The notes: generated from the sequence alone by a model not told the origin. A stretch of DNA of 64,000 bases from Climacium dendroides (GCA_950106755.1 OX467084.1:29577213-29641212), one strand, 5' to 3'. Positions 1 to 15,691 are shown, counted from the first letter of the stretch. Numbers and translations: made by a program.

Positions 1-464
1 TTCCCAATACCAAAACCCTAGTGCCCACATTTAAGCACACCTAACACAACTCCACGTCGTGCTCCCAACCGAAGCTCTCCACGAAACCCTAGCTCATGAA
101 TAGAATCGATCGGTGCCACAAGAATTCGCGCGCCAACGTGACGCTCGCATTGAAGAACTATTCTACTGACTTGATCAACATATGTGCCGGCAACTGAACC
201 CCTGGCTTGAACGCCGCCCCAAGTCCCTGAGACAAGCCCCCACTCCTCGTCATGCGTGCCATGAGAAACCGCGACCTCAAGTTCACCCTGGCTTCACGCA
301 ACTGGTGATTGGCCCCTAAGCTAAAAGTCAATGAAATCTTCCTGGTTTGCAATCGCAGCCATTTGTTGGCTGTTGGACGGCAACCAAAAACCAATCCAGG
401 CCTACCGTAAGAGCACCACCAGTCTACGCCGGAATTTGCCCCTCCAAATGCACTGGGGACGCTC
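1..464. other. GC-richer left edge, no recognised gene
   Basis: This stretch is less AT-rich than what follows and contains two copies of the plant motif AAACCCTA (near 14 and 85). Such motifs often lie near transcription starts, so a gene could begin or end just outside the window. A minus-strand open frame at 158-394 has coding-like composition (residues such as GLGAAFKPGVQLPAHM), but no family is recognised and no splice structure could be tested. This is left as possible gene-flank sequence. Confidence 0.3.
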
Positions 465-833
465 TCAAAACAGAAAAGAATGAAAAGAATGAAAAGAATG
501 AAAAGAATGAAAAGAATGAAAAGAATTTACGAAATTCTGCGGAATTTGCACCTGGCACTGTGATCCAGGCGGCGATGATACCAGGAAAAGCGCATGAGCA
601 TGCGCGACCACGCAGTCCGATGGCATTTTGAAACTTGTTGCGGAGATGAGGGAGAGGCGGCCACATGGCCTGGCGTCGCCACGATTCTGTGTTTCCATGC
701 AGTCAGTCCGCTTCAGTCGTTTTCTCGGTGGAGCTTGCGTATCATGTTCCTCCTGCATAGAATTTGGAGCAGCGTTCGGCAATTTGAAGGAGCCGGGTTT
801 TTTTTTCCCAAGGGCATCCATTTCCTCTAGCAT
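465..833 (-). CDS. hypothetical 122-residue open frame with a basic NLS-like stretch
   Basis: The frame from an ATG at 833 to a stop at 465 stays open for 122 codons. It includes a basic run PPRKRLKRT that resembles a nuclear localisation signal. Its last third is made by the 9-bp tandem repeat at 473-526, which reads as repeated Ser-Phe-His on this strand. The N-terminal half has coding-like composition and could be an exon of a gene that continues elsewhere. The repeat-coded tail is probably not real protein. No homologous family is recognised, so this is kept only as a low-confidence candidate. Confidence 0.15.
   Translation of the reverse strand: MLEEMDALGKKKPGSFKLPNAAPNSMQEEHDTQAPPRKRLKRTDCMETQNRGDARPCGRLSLISATSFKMPSDCVVAHAHALFLVSSPPGSQCQVQIPQNFVNSFHSFHSFHSFHSFHSFLF
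473..526. repeat. perfect 9-bp tandem repeat, six copies of GAAAAGAAT
   Basis: Six uninterrupted copies of GAAAAGAAT are seen. The 9-bp unit is a multiple of three, so it keeps any overlapping frame open and explains the open frames on both strands here (Glu-Lys-Asn repeats on plus, Ser-Phe-His on minus). The lack of any divergence suggests recent expansion. Confidence 0.95.
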
Positions 834-851
834 CAAATTCTCCTTGGTCAC

Positions 852-1099
852 TTTCCTTCAACTTCAAATTTGCAAAGCTTACAATCCTCTTCTTTTAACC
901 CTTAATTGTTTGTTGTTCAATGGATGACAAAGAATCTTTTAGTATAGGATAGAAATGCAACTATTCATCCTCCAAATTTGGTGTAAAAAGGAGAGATCTT
1001 TTACAATACTTTGACTTCCAATGAAGGCTTATTGGATTCTTTTAAACCAATGATTCCCACAATATCAAAATGGATGATTTATAATCACCAAATCATCAT
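852..1099. other. AT-rich spacer
   Basis: Simple AT-rich intergenic DNA between the GC-richer edge and the TTAA-bounded element. No gene or structured repeat was seen. Confidence 0.5.
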
Positions 1100-2067
1100 T
1101 TAACCCCTCAAGGCCCTAAGCCTTTTGGGATATAAAAACATCATAGCTTTTGAAGTGCTATAAATCTAAATGTCACTAAGTTATACAGATCTTAACCATA
1201 CAATCTTGTAATGCACATGTTGTAGATGGCATGGATTAAATTTGAAGTAATTTGACTGTATAGATTGAAAGATTATAATGTTTTAGTGTTGAAAAAGAAT
1301 GCTGAAATTTTTCTAAAAACACATTTGGAGGTGAAATTTGAATTCTAAGCCTTCTCAAATGAAAAAACTTAAAACTACAAAGTGCTTAAAAATCAGCATA
1401 TAAATACATTGGTGAAAGAAAATATCATTCAATTGACTCATTGCATTTAGAAAATGGCTTTGAAATGTCAAGAAAAGTTGCCAAAAAATTACACCAAAGG
1501 TTGAACCTCCTTCTACTAAAATGTCTCTCAGTCACTCATTATTTCTTGGATTGATATAAAATTTTATTGACACAAACTAGACTAGTATGTGCAACTTTCC
1601 CAAAAAAATTTATTGAAAACGGGCATTGTATGAAGAAGAAATAGACCGCCAAAGTTCACTATAATGAAAAACTATTAGGGTTTTGAACTTTGAATTGCTC
1701 CCAAACATTCAAAACAACCTAGATTGATATTAAAATTTTACCACAAGAACTAGACTTTAAGGGGAACGTAATCCAATGAATTTTATTGAAAAAAGCATTG
1801 TATGAAGGAGATACAAGCCCCCAAAGTTGTAGCCATCAAATGCAGTTTTGTGAACTCAAATTATACTTGTGAACTTCAATTGGATTTCAAGAAACTAGTA
1901 CATCTTGTATTGATCTGAACATTTTACCACACAAACTAGAAAAGTATGCGCAACTTCTTCAACAAGTTTCATTGAATTTGGACATTAGATGCAAAAGTTA
2001 CATTACTTTGAATTGGACTCAAACTATGTGAGGCTACTTTTGAGCCCCTTGGGCATTGAGGGGTTAA
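1100..2067. mobile_element. TTAA-bounded inverted-repeat element, 968 bp, with internal tandem units
   Basis: The left end reads TTAACCCCTCAAGGCCC and the right end GGGCATTGAGGGGTTAA. These are inverted repeats with one mismatch, flanked by or ending in TTAA. Inside, from about 1540 to 2000, three diverged copies of a unit of about 175 bp occur, each with ACTAGA followed by a TTATTGAA...GCATT block. No transposase frame is present. The TTAA boundary followed by a run of C is the arrangement of piggyBac-type ends. That assignment is an inference. Confidence 0.6.
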
Positions 2068-4150
2068 GGATTAAAGACATGCCAGTTTTGAAACTAAACT
2101 CCAAATTTCATTACATTGAACAAACATAGATGATGGAGCAAGGGCTAGCTATCATGACCAACTCTAAAGCAATACCTGCCTCCACCTTGTCCAAGCACTT
2201 CAGATTTTCAACAACCAATCCTAATTCAATATTAGTCTTGTTCAAAAACATACCTACTTCTAACTTCAAAATAGTAAGCATCTAAAATCTGAAAATTTCA
2301 TGAAAGGAGAAACTAGATATCCACCTTTTATTTTTGCGCATTGGTTGATTGCCAATCCTATCAATTTTTTTTTATCTAGATCTTCCATTTTCACACTTCA
2401 ACTGATTATTTTTTCCCAAAGACACCAACTTATAATGAATTCTAACAATTCTCCCCAAACATTGATTTGGAACAATCTACAATCATTGGTTACAGTCATT
2501 GGGTAATCAATATTCCTTGTGTGTACATTTTATGCCTTAGCAATGCATAAATTCACTCCATTTCTAGAGGCATATATGTATTTATTGATTGGATATAGTA
2601 CTAACCTAAAATGTACATCTAATGAATATTTTTACTATAAAAATGAATTATTGAAACTGGCCATTGTTTAGATGTCTATTTATTCATATTAGAAGTGAAA
2701 GGCAAGATCACTATATCTCTACCAAATAATTAAATATTTTCATACAATAATGTTAATAGATGTCAAAATGGAAATATTTTCCAAGTTTCATTTTTTTCAG
2801 GCAAAACATAATAATCCCAAAAAATAGATTTCTGAAAAAAAATTTAGAATTATTTTTGGACAAACTTGTCTTGCAAGTACAATAATTCTACAAGATTTAG
2901 TTCTACTTGAGAATTAAATCTCTAGATAGTTGGATACAAGTTTTGTATTTTATATAAATCTTAATTTATTGATTATGTCCTCAAGATTGAGACCTCCCAT
3001 GAACTTCTTCTTAAACAAAGTCCATTCTCTATGTACAATGTGGTTTACATTCCTTTGTTTCAACTTTTTGGAATCTTATTGGGATGGCAAATTGAAGGAA
3101 TAAGGTATAAGGAAAGTCAAGCTCTCATAGTTTGTGCTCATTTTGTAGTATTCACACCCTAATATCCAAGCCTATATTAGTACATCCCACCCAACCTACA
3201 TTTCAACCTAATCCCAAACTTCTTTGAAGATAACTTTGTGCCCTTGCGTCATAGTCCATTTCTTGTATCCTTTATTGCTTGCCCTTGTGTCCATATCCAT
3301 ACCAATATGCTCCATCCACCCCAATCCCAATTTATTGCAAAATCTCTTCTAAGAGAATTTGGTACCTTCGTGTCCTCGCTCATTCTTGCATTTGCACCTA
3401 TCTATCATAATTTGGCCTTGTATCCACATCCATACTAGTACACTCAACCTACCCCAAATCCCAACTTATTACAAAACTCCTTTTATGGAAACTCAGAGCC
3501 CTTGCATCATGGCCCGTCTTTGTATTCATGTGTGTGCATTTGCACTCCTAAACCCTTACATCCATGCCATGGGTATGTGTTGGTAGTCACATGTTAAACA
3601 CTATGAATAAGGTAAATCCACATCAACTTTTTTTCACCTTCATAAAAAATTAATTGTATATTGACAACATTAGATGAGCAACACCTCAATTTATCAAACA
3701 AGCAAATCAGACAAATGGATAAGTAGGTGGTCCATCCAATGTAACAACCTTACCAGCATTAAGTAATATCAGGTGTTTTTCTTGAAACAAACAAATTTTA
3801 CTTCAAAGAATAGTTGATGAAAAACTCAAAAGACTTATGTACAAAAGACTAAAAAAAATTCATGATTATAGTGTATAAACTAAATAGAATGCACTTCATT
3901 GACCATATAGAACAAATTTAAGTCATAAAAAAGACACTAAATGTTGGTGTAGAATACAACATGCTAAGGGAGCTTGAAAGACTCAAAAAATTTGAAAGTG
4001 TTTGCAATGTGACCAAAATAGACAAATCAAATAAAAATATTCTTGATGATAATTCTATAATTTCACAACTCCTTTTCATTTGGAAGATTGCCAAACTGAA
4101 ACATTTTACAGCCAGGAGAGTAAAACCTACAAGTGCAAATGAATCATGGT
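2068..4150. other. AT-rich intergenic region
   Basis: No coding sequence was recognised. From 3130 to 3590 there are loosely repeated phrases built around CATCCATAC/CCCAATCCCAA, which look like a diverged short tandem array. The few open frames are short, AT-rich and resemble nothing known. Confidence 0.5.
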
Positions 4151-4291
4151 TGTCATACTAGACAAGTTACTATTCATTTTTCGTCCTGTAGGACGAGTTA
4201 CTATTCATCAAATGTACTTGAGAGATACATTTAATGAATAGTAACTCATCCTACAGGACAAGAAATGAATAGTAACTCGTCCAGTATGACA
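4151..4291. mobile_element. near-perfect 141-bp palindrome (foldback element)
   Basis: The left half starts TGTCATACTAGACAAG and the right half ends with its reverse complement CAGTATGACA. Arms of about 66 bp pair with only a few mismatches around a loop of roughly 8 bp (CTTGAGAG region). Each arm contains the phrase GTTACTATTCAT twice (AGTAACTC on the other arm), so the arm is itself internally repeated. There is no coding potential. The structure is typical of a foldback MITE, and a transcript through it would form a long hairpin. Confidence 0.85.
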
Positions 4292-4449
4292 TTCATTTAA
4301 TGAATACAACCAAAAAATAAATATGTAACATAAAGTAAGTAAAAAATAATCATAAAACACAACTAAGGCAGCACCTCTGTGCTGGGCCTCCCCCTCCTTC
4401 CGAATTAACTCAGCCGTCTGATCGTTGAAAAAAAATTCACCCCCCAGTC

Positions 4450-4700
4450 CATCTCCTGTGGGCCAGGGAGGACTGACCCCTCTATTGCCCCAACCAGGGG
4501 TAAATGTAAAAATTGCCCCCTATTTGGGACCATGTAAAATTTGTTTCTCTACACCTCCCTAGAGTAATTTGGGGTCTCTGATTGCAAATATGAATTCAAA
4601 ATTTGCAAATTTTTTCATGGATGGCAAATAAAAAGTGTTTTATCCAGGGGTAGAAAACGGGGCAATAGAGGGGTCAGTCCTCCCTGGCCCACAGGAGATG
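4450..4700. mobile_element. 251-bp element with 42-bp perfect terminal inverted repeats
   Basis: Positions 4450-4491 (starting CATCTCCTGTGGGCCAGG) and 4659-4700 are exact reverse complements over 42 bases. The centre is AT-rich with no open frame. The GC-rich arms stand out sharply from the surrounding DNA. Perfect arm identity suggests a young insertion or continuing selection or conversion. No clear target duplication was identified at the arm edges. Confidence 0.85.
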
Positions 4701-5096
4701 ATGATGCGACCACGTTGCCCGGTCCCCAGTCCCCAGTCCCGCCCTAGTTTTGTCCCCCCCATCTAGAGCCCTTGATCAATTTTATAAAAAAAATGCGGTT
4801 GATTCTCTCAAAAAATTAAAGCCATTGATGTACATCGGATGATCTTAGCCGTCTGAATGCTGATACCAAATACAAATACTCAATACAAATACTGAATATG
4901 AATAACGAATACGGTTACTACATACGAATATAGAATATCCCATATTGTTTGTATTGCCCACCTGTGTTTCCAAAATACAAGTATGCATTCGGAGGTAGGT
5001 GGTTTTAAATTTAAATTAATTTAAATCTTTTTTTTAACTCAAAGGGGGGGACATTAAATGAAAGAAATTTAAATTAATGTAAATTTTTTTGAGCTC
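4701..5096. other. spacer with low-complexity tracts
   Basis: Holds a C-rich duplicated phrase (CCCCAGTCCCCAGTCCC near 4723) and a short array of AATAC-type repeats near 4866-4935. No gene was seen. Confidence 0.5.
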
Positions 5097-5655
5097 ACTA
5101 GTGGTTGGCACTTGCTTTGCTACGCATTAACAATATTGACATCTTCAAACAATATTCTTTGAAAATATATATATTGTGCAATAGAAAGTAATTAAAGAAA
5201 ACCTTCATATCATAATTTTCACAAAAAAATCTTTGAAAACATGAAAACATTGCAAGGACACCACCACTTAATAAATTTCTTCACTCACAAACAATGCTGA
5301 CCAAAATTGAAGAATTGAAATGCAAATTTGTCAAATTGCAAAGACTTTGTGAATACTTTGTTGTAGAATCCAAAATTGCTTCAATCTAACAAAACTTCAA
5401 ATCATTTGGTAATAAGAAAAGAACATTAAAATTGAGAACATTGAAAGCTTAGAAAATTATAGAATTGTGGAAGTAAAATGAAGTGTGAAGCCAAGAAATA
5501 TGAAACCTCCATAATATCATTGTACCTCTGTAATATCAAATTTTTACACTATGTGATATTATAGAGGTGAAATGGACGTTGAAACTATATAATATCTCAC
5601 AATGTAAAATGTGATATTACGGAAGACCTTGTGATTTGAGTAGTATGATTGTGAC
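5097..5655 (+). mobile_element. ACTAGTGG-ended repeat, copy 1 (right end lost)
   Basis: Starts ACTAGTGGTTGGCACTTGCT followed by TTGCTACGCATTAAC. It is clearly homologous, base for base over most of its length, to 31886-32478. Both include a GATATTATAGAGGTG-type hairpin and a block ending near GATTTGAGTAGTATGAT. The full element at 20309-21045 shows that the right end should be an inverted copy of the left; here it is missing. No coding capacity. Confidence 0.7.
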
Positions 5656-7660
5656 ACAACTATCTCACAATTTAAATGCCAAATGAACAATAAGTCATGC
5701 ATCAACTTGGACAAAATATAAAGAAATTTAATTGCTATAAATAAAGGTACATTTACAATTGGTCACAATTACAAATTCCATAAGAAATCCTTAAAGTACC
5801 ACTCATTGAAAGCAACTTAGGAATCTAACATTACAAATCACAAGAATGACTGTAATCTAAAATTATGATTGATTCATTAATTGTTATAAATTATTACTTG
5901 ACAATTGGAAGAATTATTGCCCAAGCCTCTACTCCCTTGGCTTGCTACATTTGCCAAAAAAAATTTAATATAATTTTAAATATCTCTAAAAAAAATCAAA
6001 GGGATCACAATTTATAATACCTACATTGAACATGTAATTCAATAGAGAAGTGAAATTACAAACTAGCTCATCTTCACCACCATAATGCCTCAAACTTGTT
6101 GGCAAGCCAAATTCTTTAAAGCAACACTCACAAATTATAAATTCAATAGAGCATTTAGAATTGCTTGCTTAAAGCATGAACTAGGCAAAAGCAACCAAAA
6201 CAATGAATATAAAGTGTGTGGATGTAATTTTTGGTTATTAATCAACAACATTATTTTGTACAAAAATAGTTATTAAGTTCATTCCTAGGAAACCTTGACA
6301 TCAAATCTTCAAAAACCATCACCTATTTTATAATCTACAACACATTGTCTCTAGAATATAGATATTCTAACTACCTCCAACACACTCTCCATTCACAATG
6401 GTCTCTAAGCCATTATTATTATTATTAAATTTTTATTATTGTTATTACTATTTAATTTGAATATAAGACATAGAACTTGCAATTATATTCATTGATTGTA
6501 ATTTCTTCAAGTTTTCAAGAAAATTAAATTAGAATAGAAACAAAAGAAATGGTAAAAGTAAAAACACTTAACAAAGACCTAAACCTATAAGGTAAGTATA
6601 TTTATTTGTAATCTGTATGTTATTACATCACAATGCATACCCTATCTTCATTTCAAAACCTAAATTTTAGAGTTATCATTCTCTTTTCATTGATGTAGCG
6701 CAAAATAAGCATTTTAATGAAGTTTGAAGTTGAGGATCTATGACCATATTTCTAAATATGGAATGACATGAAAATTTTCTTTATACTACAATATTCTCTA
6801 CTATTACTAGTAGAGAAGAGGTGTTTAAGCATCAAAGAATAGTGGCATAGTGTGGTGCTAAAGCCCCTTATAGGCATTAGCATGATACTTGTATGGGTCT
6901 TTGACACCACAATGTGATAGTATTCATTGGTGCTCAAATACCTCTTTTCTACTACTGTATAATGCACTTCTATTTTGAAAATTTTAGATTGTTTGAACAT
7001 GATTTGTAAATGATATGAATTTTCTTCAAAAATTCATGGTAATTTATAATTTTTACAAAGAAAATTTAAAAATTAATGACTAATAATTACAAGACATGTG
7101 ATTTCATCTTTGAAAAATAAAATCAAACGATTTAATTCATAATTAGAGAAGAAATAGAAGATAGAGAGTAAGCTAGGGACTTTCAAATTTGACTACACTA
7201 TCAAACACTATCATTTAGGAGTTAACCTTTGAATGACACTATGGAACATTAGATGGGATTCGGCTTCTCTAAAGGGTTGTGAATTCCCCTACATTCCCAA
7301 ACTACGAGAATGTAGGGGAACTCAGCTACAACAATAGTTTGATGTGGCAAAATAACTACTACATCAAATAATAAAAATAAAATATTTTTAATGATTTGTT
7401 ATCATATAAATTATTTGTTATCATATAAATTAGTGTTGTAGTAAATTGAATCATAGCCTTAACTTATTATTTTACCATTCCAACTTTTATATTTTGTTCC
7501 CCTTTAACACTAAATGCACTCTCATAGAAATGTTGAAATGACCAAATTTTATTATAGAGCTAAAATAATGTTAGAATGGGTAAATAATGTTCTAACACTA
7601 ACCTTGCAAATCACAATTAGTGTTATTGTTGAGAATTAGTGTAGCCAACACTATTTACCA
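5656..7660. other. AT-rich intergenic region upstream of PDS
   Basis: No gene was recognised. A 13-bp perfect hairpin lies at 7284-7320 (TTCCCCTACATTC and its complement), and a TTATTATTATTA microsatellite lies near 6412. Near 7430-7650 there are fragments resembling the ACACTAAT-type inverted ends seen at 13922 and 33138. Confidence 0.5.
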
Positions 7661-7663
7661 ATT

Positions 7664-7963
7664 TTAGTAAGGCTCGCTCTTCCCACTGGCATTTTGCCAG
7701 CCACATTTTTGCAGGGCGGGTGGGCATGCTCCGACTGCATTTTGTCCCCCGGAGTGTGTGAAAGGGGTCATTTCCAAGCACATAGAGCGGTGCGGTAGCA
7801 AACCAGGCACGGCGCTCCTGCCCTCCCTCATCCAAGCCATTTTTTTGCCAACCAATTGTGTTCCGCCACGCGGCCCTCAGCCAACTTTGGCTGAGGCCCT
7901 GCTTCAGCTGATGTGCGCACGGCCATCATCTCTCTCATTTGCAGACCGCAGCTAAGCTGAGGT
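7664..7963 (+). promoter_or_regulatory. PDS upstream region / probable 5' leader, with hairpin
   Basis: Base composition switches from AT-rich to GC-rich at about 7660, 300 bp before the PDS start codon. A perfect 10-bp-stem hairpin with a 2-base loop is at 7875-7896 (arms CCTCAGCCAA and TTGGCTGAGG). It could form in the leader mRNA if transcription starts upstream of it. The transcription start itself cannot be read from the sequence. Confidence 0.4.
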
Positions 7964-12393
<4,430 letters not shown>

Positions 12394-12814
12394 CCTAAAA
12401 GATATGGCGCCACCATCCATTTGTACTCGTAATACGAAATTCCTCGGTCAAGTTGACTTGTTTTGAGAGTTGTAACACTGTATTTCGAACAAGGGCAGCT
12501 GGGGTACTGTACTTCAATATGTAGATGAACAATTAAATCGGTGTAGGACGTTAGACTTACTGGTTAAGTCGGATGGTGAGACTTGCAGGCCGACAGTCTC
12601 GAGCTCTGTTTACACATACATCATATTGTTATCGTTATCGTTAGATAGACACCATTCTTAGGAAGCAATCTAGCATAGCCGGACAACCGGTTCTTTCATT
12701 TGTTCTGCAAGAGCAGCCACAGATTCAAGGTTCATTTACACGATTTATGATCTCTTATTACTAACTTAGTGTGTCGTGAATGAAACTTTTTTTCACCAAC
12801 CTCTGTAGGGCTGT
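12394..12814. other. PDS 3' flank
   Basis: Downstream sequence of PDS, including its 3' untranslated region. No canonical AATAAA is seen close to the stop; CAATTAAA near 12530 is the nearest variant. No other gene. Confidence 0.45.
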
Positions 12815-13254
12815 TAAGGTACACAAGCCTATTACCACCCTGATTTGGAATCTGAATATCTTGGGGTCAATTCCAAGAGGGGCACATATTTGTCAGAGGG
12901 GTGTGTTTGTTTTTACAAATCAAACCCAGATTAAAATTGTAATTTTTGTAAATTTTTGAAGTGGTTTGCCTTGAAATTACAAAATTGCCTATAAACAACC
13001 TCATAACTGCCTTTTTGTGTATCTATTAGTATTTAAGTTCCCACCAATCAAAGATTGACTCGTTACCCATTTGAGCATTAATGCACTAGTTTTGTTGTAA
13101 ATTTGGATATTTTTTTGGATGGACAAAATTGAGATCAAAGTAGGTGATAGAATTGGGTAACCAGTGGAATTGGATTATCTACCTTAGTTGTGGATTTGGA
13201 TCAAAAGTAGGTGATAGAATTGGGTAACTAATGGAATTGGATTGGTCTACCTTA
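12815..13254. mobile_element. AGGTA-ended element, type 6, 440 bp, with tandemly duplicated right end
   Basis: Left end TA-AGGTACACAAGCC; right end GGTCTACCT-TA. The last 120 bp is duplicated in tandem with a 66-bp period: AAAGTAGGTGATAGAATTGG starts at 13138 and again at 13204, and each unit ends CTACCTTAGT. The body is homologous, in reverse orientation, to about 46140-46560. The right end also resembles that of the type 4 element at 50395. Confidence 0.6.
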
Positions 13255-13921
13255 GTAGTGGGTTTCAAAGTAGATGGAGGAGGTTTGGGGAGTTGAAGTA
13301 ACGTCTAGAGGTGTTTTAACTCTTAAAGGACTAAATTGTTTTTTTTTGGGCAAATAGCGGTTTTGGCAGCTCACTATTAGCATGTCTTTTTTACTGTAGA
13401 ACTTGTGTTCCTGGCAGCATGCCATTGCATTATATTTGGAGGTTCTCATTGTTGGATAGAGCTTGTCATGTGGGGATGCTTGTATTGTTCAACAACTCTC
13501 CCAATGTTTGAAGTTGTCATCCACTTCAAGGAGGTGAATTATAATTTGTAACATTGAAAGCTTACAAACCTCAAGACTATATAGGATTTTCAAAGAAAAT
13601 GACGTTTGAAGTATCCACCTTCCTATTGTTCCTCCAATTTCAATGTAGGTTCTTGGAAGTACTCAACATTGAATATTGTGCCTTTCATATAATTGACAAA
13701 TGCCATTCAAATTCAATCCACTAAATTTCCCTTCATGCCAAAATATAAGATAGATCTCCATACACTATGAAGATGGGTTTCTATCTTTTTTATCTCTATG
13801 AAATTACACATTTACCTTTAATGATAGTGTGTCAAGTATACAAATGAACATCTCTTTACTAAAATGGTGATCTATTCTATCATATCTATCTTTGAAGTGC
13901 TTCAATTTAAATATACAATGC
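13255..13921. other. AT-rich spacer with a repeat end
   Basis: Near 13317 there is a TTAACTCTTAAAGGACTAAA phrase followed by GGGCAAATAGCGGTTTTGGC. This is very similar to the element end at 18210, and no matching right end was found nearby. No gene. Confidence 0.5.
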
Positions 13922-14265
13922 TACACTAATGATGGTATTTAGTGTTGGCAACTCTAATTACGAAGCACAACACTAAATGTCAACAATCCGGTTAATGTTA
14001 CCAACACTAAATGTCAACATAGACACTATTTGTCAACTATTGGGTATAAATTTTTTACAAGTTTATATTTAGTGTTACCTAACTATTTCATCAAAATGCA
14101 AAGAAAAACGTAAGAACCCAAGAAACCTATGACATGCTCAAAAAAGTTACTACTCAGAAAAGTAAACACAACACTAAATGCCAATTAATTGACATTTAGA
14201 GTGGATAGGGTAAAAGCTCAAGTAACACTATTAGTAACATAACACTAAATACCATCATTAGTGTA
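13922..14265. mobile_element. TA-flanked MITE with CACTAATGATGG ends, 344 bp
   Basis: Terminal inverted repeats begin CACTAATGATGGTATTTAG and are exact over about 22 bases at both ends, with TA on each side. The interior repeats the phrase AACACTAAATGTCAAC. A diverged copy is at 33138-33376 and a lone end at 21091-21116. No coding capacity. Confidence 0.75.
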
Positions 14266-14960
14266 GTGACCTTGAACAAAGAATCAATATTATAATAGTG
14301 CATGCCTTAGATGCTGTATATAACCTCAATTTAGATGCCGGCGATATCTCTCACTTGAAGACTCAATGATCAAGTGTTTAGATTCCAGCAAACACTCTAT
14401 AGTGTCTTTCACAATGGGAGCTACAATTGTATACAAAACTATGTATAATACAATAATGATAACCACAACCTTCACTATAAATAGTTTGAGTAAAGCAATA
14501 CACCAAAAGGGAAAACATATGATCATAGTCCATTCACATAGTTTTGATGTCAAACGTTGGAATCGTCTTCCATTTGCTCCAAGTTGTTGAATTGGATTTT
14601 GATTCCCTTTAGAAGGGTATTCTTCCAAATCAATAATCTAATACAACACATATTAGAGGGTACTATTATCCTTTGTGCTTTTCAATTTACCGATCAATAA
14701 TCCTAGAGCTTGAATCATATGCTTTACTTTGTGAAAGAAGCAAGTTTGTGTAAGAATCACATCACTAGCAATTTTTCTTTTAAAAAAATTAGATTATCTA
14801 TATCAATAGAGGGGAAGTCAATCTCCCTAAGGATGCAATTCTAGATCAAACAAAAGCCTTTGCATGCAATATAGAGTCACTAGAGTTAATTGTAAGCCAT
14901 GCTAAAACCCCGGTTTAATACTTATTCTAAAAGGGTTTTATATGACTTTTCAACTAACTC
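14266..14960. other. AT-rich spacer, possibly more TIR-gene debris at its right end
   Basis: No intact gene. Just before the TIR fragment, at about 14877-14940, a frame reads SLELIVSHAKTPV and then stops. This weakly recalls the LELEQLVRAGDA segment of the TIR gene and could be more of the same relic, but the similarity is too slight to rely on. Confidence 0.4.
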
Positions 14961-15026
14961 TTGATGTATGCAGATGGAAGAATGCTCTAAACAAACTTAT
15001 TGAGGTGAACAACTTTGAGTTTATGA
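14961..15026 (+). pseudogene. fragment of a TIR-domain gene, opposite strand to the intact gene
   Basis: Reads RWKNALNKLIEVNNFEF, against RWKNALSKLVKVNGFEF in the intact minus-strand TIR gene 0.9 kb away. The DNA match covers about 66 bases with roughly eight differences, and it starts before the Arg codon (TTGATGT.TGCAGATGG). The fragment lies between two copies of ATGACTTTTCAACTAACTCT, at 14942-14961 and 15039-15058. It has no start codon, and the frame stops shortly after 15058. It is best read as a short gene piece copied in reverse orientation. Confidence 0.8.
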
Positions 15027-15058
15027 CAAGGTTTTTGCATGACTTTTCAACTAACTCT

Positions 15059-15691
15059 ACTATCTAGATGATTAGGACGGACTTCCTTGCCTTGTTGGAA
15101 TTGAAAAAGAATTTGCGAGATTTCTATAATCAAAATTGTCTTTGCTTTCATGATGCATTCACTTCCATGCAAGTTGGGAGAAACTACATATTAAGAGTAG
15201 ATGGATTCGTTAAAATGGCGGTATTCCTGTAGAATGGCACTACATTCCATTAAAATGGCACTGAATATGTCAAAGATGACACGACATTCCATTAGAATGG
15301 CACACGGAGTTTGAAAAATGGCAAAAAAATCACCGCCATTTCAATGAAATTGCCCATGTAACTTTGCCTTGTTGTCCAACTAAGAGCAACTCAAAAATTC
15401 AAGTCCAATGTTAAAAATAGTTTTCCTGAAGTCTGAAAATTGCCCATTATACATTTCATGAGACTCTGAGTTGCTAAACTTTTGATGGCCAACCATTTTC
15501 CTTTTGCAAATATTGCCCACTTTCATGTAGAATTCCTGAATTCCTTTGTGTCTTTTCTGCCGAGTTTGTCCGGATTTTGTCCATGGATTCGAAGTCCGTC
15601 CTTACTGCCTCTGAATCTTATTACGAAACTTCCATTGCGATGTTGTTTACAAGCTCCCACAACCATCTTCTTTTACTGAACCCTACTTCGG
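15059..15691. other. spacer between TIR fragment and TIR gene
   Basis: At about 15200-15320 a phrase of the form CATTAGAATGGCAC recurs four times at spacings of 20-60 bases (loose tandem array). The part from 15550 to 15690 has higher GC and is probably the 3' untranslated region of the minus-strand TIR gene. Confidence 0.45.

Noticed and set aside
473..526. CRISPR-like or coding repeat
   Set aside because: The 9-bp repeat has no spacers and is a simple tandem expansion.
13922..14265. Assignment of the CACTAATG-ended MITE to the CACTA (EnSpm) superfamily
   Set aside because: The first five bases match, but the flanking duplication is TA rather than 3 bp in both good copies.
15060..15691. 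NB-ARC or LRR exons downstream of the TIR exon
   Set aside because: No P-loop, kinase-2 or LRR-like frame was found on the minus strand; a 12-base similarity between 15075 and 15595 is too short to matter.
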